Below are positions 56,024 through 64,000 of a DNA stretch of 64,000 nt, one piece after another. The DNA lies in contig CP024846.1 of assembly GCA_004564215.1 (NCBI GenBank), positions 2,294,001 through 2,358,000 of the forward strand. The letters are read 5' to 3'. The DNA comes from Beijerinckiaceae bacterium (GTDB lineage: Bacteria > Pseudomonadota > Alphaproteobacteria > Rhizobiales > Beijerinckiaceae). Position 1 is the first letter of the stretch. Each line of letters starts with the position of its first letter. The notes below the pieces were generated by a model that had not been told where the DNA came from, did no database searches, and saw nothing but the letters and a program-made list of their open reading frames with translations. Position numbers and translations under genes: made by a program.

Positions 56024-57034
56024 TCAGTCCAAATGATGCTCGTCCGCAAATTGCCCGGTCTTTCGGTAGCGATAGAGGTAGGTCGGCGCGATGGTCTCGA
56101 AGGGTTCGGGCGCGATGCCGAGACCCTGCAAAGTCCGCCCTTCGTCGATCGCCGCCTTCGAGACGACGTTGTCGTGGCGTAACAGTTCGACCTGGTCGGA
56201 GGTGATGGCAAGGATCTCCGGGAAAAGACCGAGCGACAATTTGCGCGCCGTTTCGATCACAAGGGCGAGGCTTTTGGCGCGGCTGAAGGAGACCGGCACG
56301 AGCCAGCGCTTGCGTTCGGTGACCTTCAGCACGAACTCGATGATCTGCCGGAGGGTTGCGATCTCGGGACCGCCCAATTCATAGGTGGTGCCGGGCTTGG
56401 CCTGACCCGCGGCGGCCAACGCGATGGCCGTTCCGACATCCCCGACGAACACAGGTTGCAGCTTGGTTTCGCCGCCGCCAATCAAGGGAAGTGCCGGCAT
56501 GAAGCGGGCCATGGTGGCAAAGCGATTGAAGAATTGATCCTCCGGGCCGAATACGACGGACGGCCGCATGATCACCGATTCGGGTTGAAAGATTCGGACC
56601 GCCTGCTCACCGAAAGCCTTGGTGTTCGCATAAAGGGATGCGCTCGCCGCGTCAGCTCCGATCGCGGACATTTGCACCAAAGTTCGGATGCCTGCTTCCG
56701 CGGCCGCCTTGGCGACATTCTGGGCCCCCAAATTATGCACGACTTCGAATTTCTGGGCGCCGGATTCTTCCAGAATGCCGACAAGATTGATGACGGCCTC
56801 CGCATCTCGCAAGGCGCGGGCGATCGAGTCCGGATAGCGCACATTCGCCTGCACAGCATGGATTTGGCCAACCTTGCCGAGCGGCTGCAGATGAAAGGCA
56901 AGGTCGGGACGGCGGACGGCGACGCGAATTCGCCAGCCGCGCTGCGCCAAAGCGCGCACCACATGCCGGCCGACAAAGCCCGAACCGCCGAACACTGTTA
57001 CGATTCGGCCCGTCTTTACCAATTCGTCCGCCAT
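56024..57034 (-). CDS. NDUFA9-like NAD(P)-binding protein (extended SDR)
   Basis: The 336-residue atypical short-chain dehydrogenase has the Rossmann motif VTVFGGSGFVGRHVVRALAQRGW and lacks a clean YxxxK catalytic pair. It matches the complex I NDUFA9-like family, which in Alphaproteobacteria acts around respiratory complex assembly or as an uncharacterised NAD(P)-binding protein. It converges with the EI24-like gene and ends 11 bp from it. Confidence 0.88.
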   Translation of the reverse strand: MADELVKTGRIVTVFGGSGFVGRHVVRALAQRGWRIRVAVRRPDLAFHLQPLGKVGQIHAVQANVRYPDSIARALRDAEAVINLVGILEESGAQKFEVVHNLGAQNVAKAAAEAGIRTLVQMSAIGADAASASLYANTKAFGEQAVRIFQPESVIMRPSVVFGPEDQFFNRFATMARFMPALPLIGGGETKLQPVFVGDVGTAIALAAAGQAKPGTTYELGGPEIATLRQIIEFVLKVTERKRWLVPVSFSRAKSLALVIETARKLSLGLFPEILAITSDQVELLRHDNVVSKAAIDEGRTLQGLGIAPEPFETIAPTYLYRYRKTGQFADEHHLD

Positions 57035-57181
57035 AGTGCTGATCCCGGTTGCAAAGCTGCGTCGTTTTAGAGGGGTTTGGCCCGAATTGGAATCTCGAAA
57101 GCAGGGGCCGGATTGATTTTGTGCCTGGGGGCCGGGGAGGGGGGCCGAACGAGCGGCAAAAACTCATTCTTTGCTTTGACG

Positions 57182-57211
57182 TTGACAAAGGCGAGAACCG
57201 GCCTCTATCAG
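57182..57211 (+). promoter_or_regulatory. Promoter of tRNA-Leu
   Basis: A consensus -35 TTGACA (57182-57187) and TATCAG (57206-57211) with an 18-bp spacer place the start about 57218, three bases before the tRNA 5' end. Confidence 0.7.
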
Positions 57212-57220
57212 AGCATCGTT

Positions 57221-57305
57221 GCCCAGGTGGCGGAATTGGTAGACGCGCTGGTTTCAGGTACCAGTGGTGAAAGCCGTGGAGGTTCGAGTCCTCTCCTGGG
57301 CACCA
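57221..57305 (+). tRNA. tRNA-Leu (anticodon CAG)
   Basis: The 85-nt gene folds as a class II tRNA. The acceptor stem is GCCCAGG/CCTGGGC, the D arm contains GAATTGGTAGACGC, and the anticodon arm is CTGGT-TTCAGGT-ACCAG with anticodon CAG (reads CUG). A long variable arm, TTCGAGT in the T loop and an encoded CCA end complete it. It is intact and has its own promoter. Confidence 0.97.
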
Positions 57306-57572
57306 AAAGTTTTCGGGCGGATCATCCAATCAAAACAGTCATTTAGGGCCGGTCTCGCTTTGATCGGGTCAAGCCGTTCGTTGGGGCTGGCATCAAAACA
57401 AGATATATCCATTGGGCGACCACGCGGCTGGCCTATGGTTTGACGGTAAACGAAACACGCCTTTCGGCGTTTATTCTCCGGTCAGGACGAGCCGCGAGAT
57501 TTTTCGGGGCCTTGGAGTTTGGAAATCGCGCTGCCCGCGCGAGCGAGACGGCAGCATAAGGAAGGAAGCAGC

Positions 57573-57860
57573 ATGTTCCGTATCAAGATGGCGTCCGCGG
57601 CGTCCCTTGGGGGCCTTCTCGCAATGCTGACAATGGCCGGATCGGTCGTGCAAGCCGCGGATTATGGGCCGGTGGTCAGGCCGTCCAGGGCCTATTTCAT
57701 CGCCTCTCCGATGATCGGCCCGCCGGAATATTATCCCTATCCTTGGCGCGCCCCAATGTATGGCGAGGTCGAGCCTTATGCCTATGGTTCTTACGATCCC
57801 TACGGCCCTTATGTGCCGCCAGAGACACCCTATGGCTACGTCCCTGCGTTCCCGCGTTAG
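57573..57860 (+). CDS. Small exported Pro/Tyr-rich protein
   Basis: The 95-residue product has a signal peptide (MASAASLGGLLAMLTMAGSVVQA in the first 30 residues) and a mature part rich in Tyr, Pro and Gly (PPEYYPYPWRAPMYG, YGSYDPYGPYVPPETPYGY). AAGGAAG precedes the ATG. Similar proline/tyrosine-rich secreted proteins occur in Hyphomicrobiales and are of unknown function. It has no cysteine. Confidence 0.7.
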   Translation: MFRIKMASAASLGGLLAMLTMAGSVVQAADYGPVVRPSRAYFIASPMIGPPEYYPYPWRAPMYGEVEPYAYGSYDPYGPYVPPETPYGYVPAFPR

Positions 57861-58070
57861 GCCGCATTGCAGGGCGATGCCACAAGTTTAGGCGGCATTG
57901 CCCCAGAGGTCTTCAATAAGGATCGGGCGATGTTTCGCCGAATTTCTAATTGCCGACCGGCGCACCGCGCTATTGACTGGTGAAATCCAACAACGCCTAT
58001 GCAATGCATCCGACACCGCAATTTTCTGGGTCGGCCATAAAGTTGTGAGGTTGCCCAAAGGGAGAGTTGA

Positions 58071-58361
58071 ATGAAGATACTTCCGCTTATTTTCGTCACC
58101 TGCGTCCTATGGACGGCGCCAGCGGTGTCGGGCGAAATTCTGGATTTGAACACAGTGAAATGCAAGGAGTGGATCGATAGCGGCTCTGAAAACATCAAAT
58201 ACACGATGGCTTGGCTGGACGGATATTATATGGACGAAGATGCGTCCCCGATCATCAACTTCGACACAATGAAGGAAAAAGCCGAAAAGCTCGGGGGCTA
58301 TTGCGCCGCCAATCCGAACGTTGGGCTGGGGACCGCGGCCGAAGAATTGTTTGGCAAATAA
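58071..58361 (+). CDS. HdeA/HdeB-like periplasmic protein
   Basis: The 96-residue protein has a signal peptide (MKILPLIFVTCVLWTAPAVS) and a mature part of about 75 residues with two Cys (VKCKEWIDSG and LGGYCAANP) that would form the single disulfide of the HdeA/HdeB family. The helical pattern TMAWLDGYYMDEDA fits too. HdeA/B are acid-stress chaperones in enterics; the role here is inference. GGGAGAG precedes the ATG. Confidence 0.8.
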   Translation: MKILPLIFVTCVLWTAPAVSGEILDLNTVKCKEWIDSGSENIKYTMAWLDGYYMDEDASPIINFDTMKEKAEKLGGYCAANPNVGLGTAAEELFGK

Positions 58362-58417
58362 ATAATCAAAAAGGAATGCAAACGCCGGAAACTGTCGCCG
58401 CGTCGCGGGGCGGTTGT

Positions 58418-58493
58418 TGGCCGGCGCGGCAGGACTCGAACCTGCAACCTGCCGAGTCGAAGTCGGCTGATCTATCCATTGATCTACGCGCCG
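58418..58493 (-). tRNA. tRNA-Arg (anticodon TCG)
   Basis: The 76-nt gene on the minus strand has acceptor stem CGGCGCG/CGCGCCG, D arm GATC-AATGGATA-GATC, anticodon arm GCCGA-CTTCGAC-TCGGC with anticodon TCG, a T arm with TTCGAGT, and an encoded CCA. All stems pair. It reads CGA. It lies between the HdeA-like gene and the glycosyltransferase gene. Confidence 0.96.
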
Positions 58494-58564
58494 GAACAAA
58501 GTCCGCGAATTTTTCCCTATAAATCAAAAATGGAATTCATGCCCACATCTTTTTGGTGCGGCCC

Positions 58565-59722
58565 TCACCGTCGGCGTTTGTAAAGATGGGTTTGAAGTTC
58601 GTCCCGGATCCGCCGGTTGTAGGAAAACAACCAGCTCGGATCGAGAGGCATGCGGTCGACGATGTGATTGCGTCCAAATTCGACGAGTTCCGGCCGCCAG
58701 CCATAGCGCGCCGCCGTGACCATCAGCGATCGTCCGGCATCGAGGTAGCGATGCCTGTCCAGAAGCATTTGCGTGATCAGGCTGAAATAATGCTCGAAGC
58801 GCACCGGAATGCGTGAGTCATAGGCGTCGATGGCGGCCGAGATCCCATCGGTGCACGCGGCCGCGATGCAGGCGGCGATTCGGCCCGGATCCTCAACGGT
58901 CAATTCCAGAATCTGGCGATCCTTGATTTTGAAATAGTCGAAGTCATGCGCGAAGGAGGCGAAGACCGAAGTTGAGGCCGACAAAAGCTGGACCATCGGC
59001 AAGGGCTTCGCGGCGGTAGAAGAGGCCACGACGCTTCCGCCGCTTCCCGCGCCCACGAAGAGGTGGCAATAATGGGTGAGGTGCGCCACCTCACGCAAGG
59101 AGACCGGCCCTGCGAAAACGGAATGCTTGTCCTCGATCTCCATCGGCAGATGGGTCGAAAAGAGGACCCGCGCTTGGGGAAGTATCTCGTAAAGATGGCG
59201 GGCGACTTCGACGGCGAGATCCGGCGTCACGAAGGATTGGCCACTCTTCGAAGAACATTCGAACAGAATATTGGGGCCGGACTCCTTCAAACGGTGCTTT
59301 CGGACAAAGGTTTCGACCCGCCCGATTTCTTCCTGCGTCAGATCGATGACGTTCTCGATCGGGACGGTGATCGGCCGGCCATAGCTGCGCAAAATGCTTG
59401 GCCTTACCGTGCCATCGAAATTGCGGAAGTTGTTCGGCCAAATCTGTGACAAGAGCATGTGATCGAATTCGCGCCTGACGTAGCGAGCCAAGGCTTCCCG
59501 CTCGAACACGCGCCACATCGTCTCGTGGTGATCCCAGCCCAGGATGGGGATCGTCCAAACCTCGTCGACATAGGGATTATTAGCAAGCAGCCCGGCACAT
59601 TGGCTGGAGATCGCCCAGACGATGCAGGCGCCCGGGTGGTCCTTCCGCAATTGCCGCGCAAGAATGGTCGCATAGAGGCAGTCGCCGTTGGCTCCCAATT
59701 GGCCGAGCAGGATCCGCTCCAC
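58565..59722 (-). CDS. Glycosyltransferase family 9-like protein
   Basis: The 385-residue protein starts ERILLGQLGANGDCLYATILARQLRKDHP and reads like the GT9 heptosyltransferase group (two Rossmann halves; LFVGAGSGGSVVASSTAAKPLPMVQLL as the nucleotide-sugar region). It probably adds a sugar to a cell-surface polysaccharide. GTG start with GGGAGC 6 bp upstream. It lies 9 bp downstream of the epimerase gene, with the methyltransferase gene before that, in one operon. Confidence 0.82.
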   Translation of the reverse strand: MERILLGQLGANGDCLYATILARQLRKDHPGACIVWAISSQCAGLLANNPYVDEVWTIPILGWDHHETMWRVFEREALARYVRREFDHMLLSQIWPNNFRNFDGTVRPSILRSYGRPITVPIENVIDLTQEEIGRVETFVRKHRLKESGPNILFECSSKSGQSFVTPDLAVEVARHLYEILPQARVLFSTHLPMEIEDKHSVFAGPVSLREVAHLTHYCHLFVGAGSGGSVVASSTAAKPLPMVQLLSASTSVFASFAHDFDYFKIKDRQILELTVEDPGRIAACIAAACTDGISAAIDAYDSRIPVRFEHYFSLITQMLLDRHRYLDAGRSLMVTAARYGWRPELVEFGRNHIVDRMPLDPSWLFSYNRRIRDELQTHLYKRRR

Positions 59723-59731
59723 GATCGCTCC

Positions 59732-60691
59732 CTAATGCCGGCCGGCGGCCAGCGTGTGGCCGGCGATCGCCTCAATCATTTGATCGACCATTTCGCCCAG
59801 CTGCTGTTTGGGCCGCCGCCCCGTAGCCTTGATAAGACATCCGATATCGACGTGGAACTCGGGCCCAGGATCCGACCGCGGGAGCATTTCAACGATATGC
59901 GCGCGAAAATCGAGATCGTGTCGGGCGAACAATTCCTCGATGGCGCTTCTGCCGTACCAGGTCTTGCCGGAGGCAAGGATGACCTCCGCGAGATTGCAGC
60001 GCTCGGCGACGTCGACCACGATATCCATAACTTCCTCGGCGGCACTCCAGTCAATCCAAAAATCAAGTGTCTTCAAGCTTGAGCGAAAGGATGGATCGGA
60101 TTTTGCCGAATGAATTGTTTTCGCCACCGTCGGCAAAAAAAAGGCCGGCGAGCGGCGTATCGACTCGTGATTGAACAGCACCAGATTGGTTGCCGCAACA
60201 GAATGCTTCGCGCGATACTGGAAGATAAGATCGCGGCTTGCCATCTTGCCGATGCCGTAGAGGCAGGTCGCCCGCGCCGGTGTCGTTTCATCGATCCTGC
60301 CGATCAGAGGCGGCGGATAGATTTTCATGGATCCGGCATAAAGGACGCGCATCACCGGAGCTTTGAGTCGTGCATGCTCAAGAAGAACATGGAGCGACAA
60401 GACGTTTACGGTCATCATATCGCGCCAGAGGGCTTCATATTCGAAGCCGGCGGCGCCATGGACGGCGGCAAAGTGAAAAGCCGTATCCGGCTCCCAGCGG
60501 TTCAGCAATGCAGACAGGGACTCGAGATCGCGAAGGTCGAGCTTTTCATAGGTAAAGGCCGCCGTTGGCTTGACATAGCGGCTGGCGTCTCCGCGTCCGC
60601 AGCCAATCACCTCATGGCCGCGTTTCAGAAGCGCTTCCGCAAGGTAGCTTCCATCCTGCCCGTTGACGCCAATCACCAGCGATCGCGGCAT
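59732..60691 (-). CDS. NAD-dependent epimerase/dehydratase (GDP-mannose dehydratase-like)
   Basis: The 319-residue extended SDR has the glycine-rich motif GVNGQDGSYLAEALLKRGHEV, typical of GDP-mannose 4,6-dehydratases, and the catalytic YxxxK in YGIGKMAS. The NHES motif FNHESIRRSPAFF also matches GMD. Product could be a GDP-deoxyhexose for the surface glycan. It is 9 bp from both neighbours in a three-gene minus-strand operon. Confidence 0.87.
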   Translation of the reverse strand: MPRSLVIGVNGQDGSYLAEALLKRGHEVIGCGRGDASRYVKPTAAFTYEKLDLRDLESLSALLNRWEPDTAFHFAAVHGAAGFEYEALWRDMMTVNVLSLHVLLEHARLKAPVMRVLYAGSMKIYPPPLIGRIDETTPARATCLYGIGKMASRDLIFQYRAKHSVAATNLVLFNHESIRRSPAFFLPTVAKTIHSAKSDPSFRSSLKTLDFWIDWSAAEEVMDIVVDVAERCNLAEVILASGKTWYGRSAIEELFARHDLDFRAHIVEMLPRSDPGPEFHVDIGCLIKATGRRPKQQLGEMVDQMIEAIAGHTLAAGRH

Positions 60692-60700
60692 CGGCCGAAC

Positions 60701-62020
60701 CTAAGCGAACAGCTGATCGGCTATATTTTGATGGGTCGCCGCCAGACTGGAATCGTAATTGTCCTTCGAGACCACTTTGATTTCGGGGAGTGGAAAGATC
60801 ATCTTGGTCCCCGCGAAAATCGTCTCGCGTTCACGCTCAAGGAACTCCCTTTTGAAGTGCCAGGGGAGAACGAGATAATAATCCGGCTTGGCCTTGCGGG
60901 AGTCTTCCTCGGAAATGATCGGAATGTCGGTGCCAAGCGTTTTCGATCCGACTTTTTGCGGGTTCCGGTCTGCGGCGCAATCGACCAAAACGCGGTTGAT
61001 GGCATACCATTGCAGCAACACATTGCCCTTGGTCGATGCGCCATAGATGTGAATCCGTTCGCCGCGCGCGCGTATCTTGAAAAGCAGGCTATTCAATTCT
61101 TCCTTCAGGCGATCGATGCGGGTCTGAAACTCCTTATAGGGCCGGTCGGTGTCCAGCTCCATTTCAAACTCGCGAATGCGCAGGCGATGCATCAAGGCGC
61201 GGTCGGCCGGGCTGCCATATTCATTGTTTGAGGCGTGACAGGCGTAGCAGCGTATGCTGCCGCCGTTGATGTCATTGATTTCGACCTTGAAGATACGCAT
61301 ATCGGCGCGCATTGCGATCGATTCCAGCACCGCGAGGCTATAATATTCGAGGTGCTCGTGACAAATCGTGTCGAATGAATTCTGCAACAGCATCAGCGGC
61401 AGATAGGAAATTTCAAAGATCCAGATGCCGTTCTTGTTCAGCAGCCGGGCGACATTGGCCGCGAAATCGACGGGCGACTCCAAATCATAGAACATGGCGA
61501 TCGAGGTCACGACATCGAGCTTTCCCGCCGGGAGAACCGCCAAGGCGCGCTCGGAGGGGAAAACCGTATTGATCACCGTCGCCTTGTTGCCGATCTCCAA
61601 CGCAATGTCAGAGGGATCCACGCCATAGAGCGTCGACCCCGGCGGATAAAACGACAGCAGAGTGCCGTCATTGCATCCGATATCCAAAGCCGTTGGCGAG
61701 GTGGTCGGCAGAAGTTTCATGGTATTCTCGACGATGCCGCGGAGATGGTCGCGCATGGTCGCATTGGTGCCGGACCTATACCAATAGTTCGCATAAAGGA
61801 TTTCCGGCGGAAAAGTATGGGCAAGCTGAAGCAAGCCGCAGCCATTCTCGTCGCGGGCAACATCGCATCTGACCAATTCGGTCGGCAATTTGCGCATCGG
61901 CGGCATGATGACGTCCGGCTTTACAAACGAGCCCTGCAAATATTGCGCGCCAAGATCAATCACGGGGGTCAAGGCGGAAGACCCGCAAATGCGGCAAGTC
62001 TGACGGTAGCGTGGATGCAT
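60701..62020 (-). CDS. SAM-dependent C-methyltransferase for NDP-hexoses (putative)
   Basis: The 439-residue protein has an N-terminal zinc-binding region (CRICGSSALTPVIDLG with further Cys), a SAM domain (ALDIGCNDGTLLSFY) and a C-terminal domain (IHIYGASTKGNVLLQWY) in the order Methyltransf_13/_11/_14. Family members methylate deoxy-sugars such as dTDP-hexoses. Presence next to a GMD-like dehydratase suggests a methylated deoxyhexose. It is the first gene of the operon. Confidence 0.85.
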   Translation of the reverse strand: MHPRYRQTCRICGSSALTPVIDLGAQYLQGSFVKPDVIMPPMRKLPTELVRCDVARDENGCGLLQLAHTFPPEILYANYWYRSGTNATMRDHLRGIVENTMKLLPTTSPTALDIGCNDGTLLSFYPPGSTLYGVDPSDIALEIGNKATVINTVFPSERALAVLPAGKLDVVTSIAMFYDLESPVDFAANVARLLNKNGIWIFEISYLPLMLLQNSFDTICHEHLEYYSLAVLESIAMRADMRIFKVEINDINGGSIRCYACHASNNEYGSPADRALMHRLRIREFEMELDTDRPYKEFQTRIDRLKEELNSLLFKIRARGERIHIYGASTKGNVLLQWYAINRVLVDCAADRNPQKVGSKTLGTDIPIISEEDSRKAKPDYYLVLPWHFKREFLERERETIFAGTKMIFPLPEIKVVSKDNYDSSLAATHQNIADQLFA

Positions 62021-62318
62021 TGAGACTTACCTCGATAAGGAATTATACTGCCATAAACTGCTTTTCGGCATCGCCGAGGGGATACGGCAAACTTTTGCTC
62101 AATTGACTAGACATTTTCGTCAAGCGTGACGATAAAATGCCGAACGCCAGTCAAATATCTTGTTTACACACCTAGCACAAGCTGAGCAAGGAGCGTAAAC
62201 CAACCCTAAATTTCGGTTTGTCGGTCCTTACTAAATGTGCCGATGTGTGGAAGCGTGATTTACAGCAACCAGGCGAATGTGACAGTTCGCCGCGGACATT
62301 CCATAGCTTACAAAGGCT
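62021..62318. other. AT-rich divergent intergenic region
   Basis: Just under 300 bp separate the minus-strand sugar operon from the plus-strand GT2 gene. It is AT-richer than the genes around it and should hold both promoters. No exact promoter, terminator or repeat was pinned down. AAAGG at 62312-62316 may be the ribosome site of the GT2 gene. Confidence 0.45.
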
Positions 62319-63872
62319 TTGATTTTGCACCGCAATGAAGCATTTCTTCAACAATTTAAAATTCGATCGATCGAGAACTGCGACGCCGCGGAGGTTCGCA
62401 TTCCGCTCGATTTTTTGCGGCGGGCCAAGACGATCTGTGCCGAGGAAATCGGGCTGATCGACGTCGAAATTGCAGCGCGTAATATCCCTTTCCCGAAAGC
62501 TATTCCAAAGACACGCCAAGCCGTTTGTTTCACCGCGGAGCTGTTGCAGTGTGCCGACGCTGTCCCCGCACCGGGCGCCCAGAAAAACTGTTCGTTGACG
62601 GGGCGGATTGCTGGGAAAGACAAAGACAGCGCGCGTGGCTGGCAACGCCTCTTTCCCCGAAAATTATTGATATTTCTTGCCCGGATACGCCTCTCCAAGC
62701 TCGCTCAAAAGGTTTTGGAGCAAGCTCGTTTCGGGTCGATCATGATTGTCGGTCAAGGACTCTATCCCTGCGCCCTGGCCGAAAATCTCCGCCGGCTCGG
62801 AAGAGACGCGGTGGTTCTATCGGGAGGGAGCGGCGCGGGGGCGATGATTTCGCCTGGCTATCTGATGCGCCCTGAAAAAGGTTCGCTGATCGATTGGATT
62901 TTGGCGGATCCGGCGAGTCTTGAGACGGCGGGCGCAATCGTTTTCCTTGGCGAGGAAGATTTCACCTTGGAGATTGATGCCTTGCGCGCTGCCGCCAACA
63001 AGCCGCCGGTTGTTTTCGCAAGCGGCCAGCGGCTGTGGTGGCACGAGCTTGTGTCGGTCCATCCGGGAGGCTTGCCGGGAGAGGATGCTGTTGCAGACGG
63101 CAAGAAGTGGCCTTGCATCTCGATCGTGATCGTCAGCTTCAACCAAGCGGCTTTTCTTGAAGCCACCATCCGTTCGGTGATCGATCAGGCCTACCCTAAT
63201 CTTGATTTGATTATCGTCGATGGCGGGTCCACCGATGGTTCAGTGGCAATTATTGAGCGGTATCGAGCTCATTTTGCCCATGTGGTCATCGGGCCCGACA
63301 AAGGACAATCCGATGCCCTCAACAAGGGCTTTGCGCTGGCCAAGGGCGAGGTGTTGAACTGGCTGTGCAGCGATGACTTGCTCGAACCGGATGCCCTGCG
63401 CCATATTGCGGACGCCTATGCTTCCACGGGGGCGGATTTGATTGTTGGTGGCTGTGTCCGTTTCGGAGAGACCCGATCAGATGAACTTTATCGGCATCAC
63501 ACGGCTCTCGTCATTGGCCGCAAAATGCCATTCGATGCCGAGGACGTTTTAAATTACACGCGCTCATGGCTCAAGGCGAATTACTTCTTTCAGCCGGAAG
63601 TCTTCTTTTCACGGAGGATCTGGAATGCCTCCGGCGGGCATATCAAGCGGCATCTCTACTATCTTATGGATTATGACTTGTGGCTGCGCATGGCTTTGGC
63701 TGGAGCCAGCATTTACCATGTGCCCGTGTTTCTCGGATGCAGTCGCGTCCATGCCGAACAGAAAACCATGAATCTCATCGAGGTGCATCAAGCGCGACAG
63801 ATCATGGCGGAATATCAAGACTTCTTTTGCGCTCTTGAAACGGCCTCCGCGCTCGCGAAAGAGACAACATGA
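62319..63872 (+). CDS. Glycosyltransferase family 2 with an unusual N-terminal region
   Basis: Residues about 265-390 form a GT2 (GT-A) domain: CISIVIVSFNQAAFLEATIRS, DLIIVDGGSTDGS and the acidic motif WLCSDDLLEPD. The C-terminus (LYYLMDYDLWLRMALAGA) is typical of polysaccharide GT2. The first 260 residues hold an unassigned Rossmann-like stretch (IMIVGQGLYPCALAENLRRLG). The only early start in frame is TTG; the N-terminus may be misplaced or the remains of a fused domain. It lies opposite to the sugar operon. Confidence 0.78.
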   Translation: MILHRNEAFLQQFKIRSIENCDAAEVRIPLDFLRRAKTICAEEIGLIDVEIAARNIPFPKAIPKTRQAVCFTAELLQCADAVPAPGAQKNCSLTGRIAGKDKDSARGWQRLFPRKLLIFLARIRLSKLAQKVLEQARFGSIMIVGQGLYPCALAENLRRLGRDAVVLSGGSGAGAMISPGYLMRPEKGSLIDWILADPASLETAGAIVFLGEEDFTLEIDALRAAANKPPVVFASGQRLWWHELVSVHPGGLPGEDAVADGKKWPCISIVIVSFNQAAFLEATIRSVIDQAYPNLDLIIVDGGSTDGSVAIIERYRAHFAHVVIGPDKGQSDALNKGFALAKGEVLNWLCSDDLLEPDALRHIADAYASTGADLIVGGCVRFGETRSDELYRHHTALVIGRKMPFDAEDVLNYTRSWLKANYFFQPEVFFSRRIWNASGGHIKRHLYYLMDYDLWLRMALAGASIYHVPVFLGCSRVHAEQKTMNLIEVHQARQIMAEYQDFFCALETASALAKETT

Positions 63873-63899
63873 AGCGGAATGCCCAAGGATAGAGAGTCG

Positions 63900-64000
63900 A
63901 TGCAAAAGCAAGAAGAAGCAGAGGTTCGGAATGGGAGTGTCGAAAAGACTCCCTCCGAACACCGCGCCGCAAACGATGGACGCAAGATTGGCTGGACTCG
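63900..64000 (+). CDS. Unknown protein, N-terminus only (partial)
   Basis: From ATG at 63900 (AAGGA about 9 bp upstream) an open frame runs off the window: MQKQEEAEVRNGSVEKTPSE and on. Thirty-three residues are seen, polar and charged. It starts 28 bp after the GT2 stop, so it is probably the next gene of the polysaccharide locus. No function can be assigned. Confidence 0.5.
   Translation, partial: MQKQEEAEVRNGSVEKTPSEHRAANDGRKIGWT

Overview
The window looks like chromosome of a GC-rich alphaproteobacterium of the order Hyphomicrobiales (Rhizobiales). The FdsGBACD-type formate dehydrogenase, the assimilatory nitrate cluster, the PQQ-type sugar dehydrogenase and the general protein character would fit a Beijerinckiaceae-like, C1-associated bacterium. 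That family assignment is inference. Two ParB-binding (parS) palindromes, at 17666-17681 and 52494-52509, bracket an rpmH-rnpA-yidC-engB-argB cluster, so the window probably lies in the origin-proximal part of the chromosome.

Layout. 1-4.4 kb: end of an NAD-dependent formate dehydrogenase operon (fdsB partial, fdsA, fdhD, fdsD). 4.4-17.7 kb: housekeeping and envelope genes: parC, two M15 peptidases, a PAS histidine kinase divergent from an Rcp1-like response regulator, bpt, manganese catalase and an aspartate aminotransferase ending at the first parS. 17.7-19.95 kb: an AT-rich accessory patch with a HicB-like two-gene cassette, a tRNA/tmRNA 3'-end-like fragment, a winged-helix-like gene and a 22-bp tandem repeat. 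20-22.9 kb: bioA, a small zinc-finger protein and an FAD monooxygenase.

22.9-35.4 kb: a complete nitrate assimilation locus on the minus strand: nasT, nasS, then nrtA-nrtB-nrtD, a NirB-type FAD reductase, a NirA-type sirohaem reductase, a CysJ-like flavoreductase carrying a 4Fe-4S domain, and nasA. The nasS-nrtA gap has a sigma-54 promoter, two adjacent hairpins and an intrinsic terminator just before nrtA. This is the arrangement expected for ANTAR (NasT) antitermination gated by the nitrate sensor NasS.

35.4-44.4 kb: rpmH-rnpA-yidC-engB-argB-pyrimidine nucleotidase, an iron-sulfur flavoprotein reductase, dapD and membrane proteins. 44.5-51.5 kb: aromatic amino acid and histidine genes (chorismate mutase-like, hisC, tyrA), sppA, ihfB, a LapA-like protein, trpF and trpB. 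A DUF1778/GNAT toxin-antitoxin pair and the second parS follow trpB, where trpA is often found. 52.6-58.5 kb: PQQ-type sugar dehydrogenase, bioB, small membrane proteins, an NDUFA9-like reductase, tRNA-Leu(CAG), two small exported proteins and tRNA-Arg(TCG). 58.5-64 kb: a surface polysaccharide locus (GT9-like, GDP-mannose-dehydratase-like, C-methyltransferase-like and GT2 proteins) that runs off the right edge.
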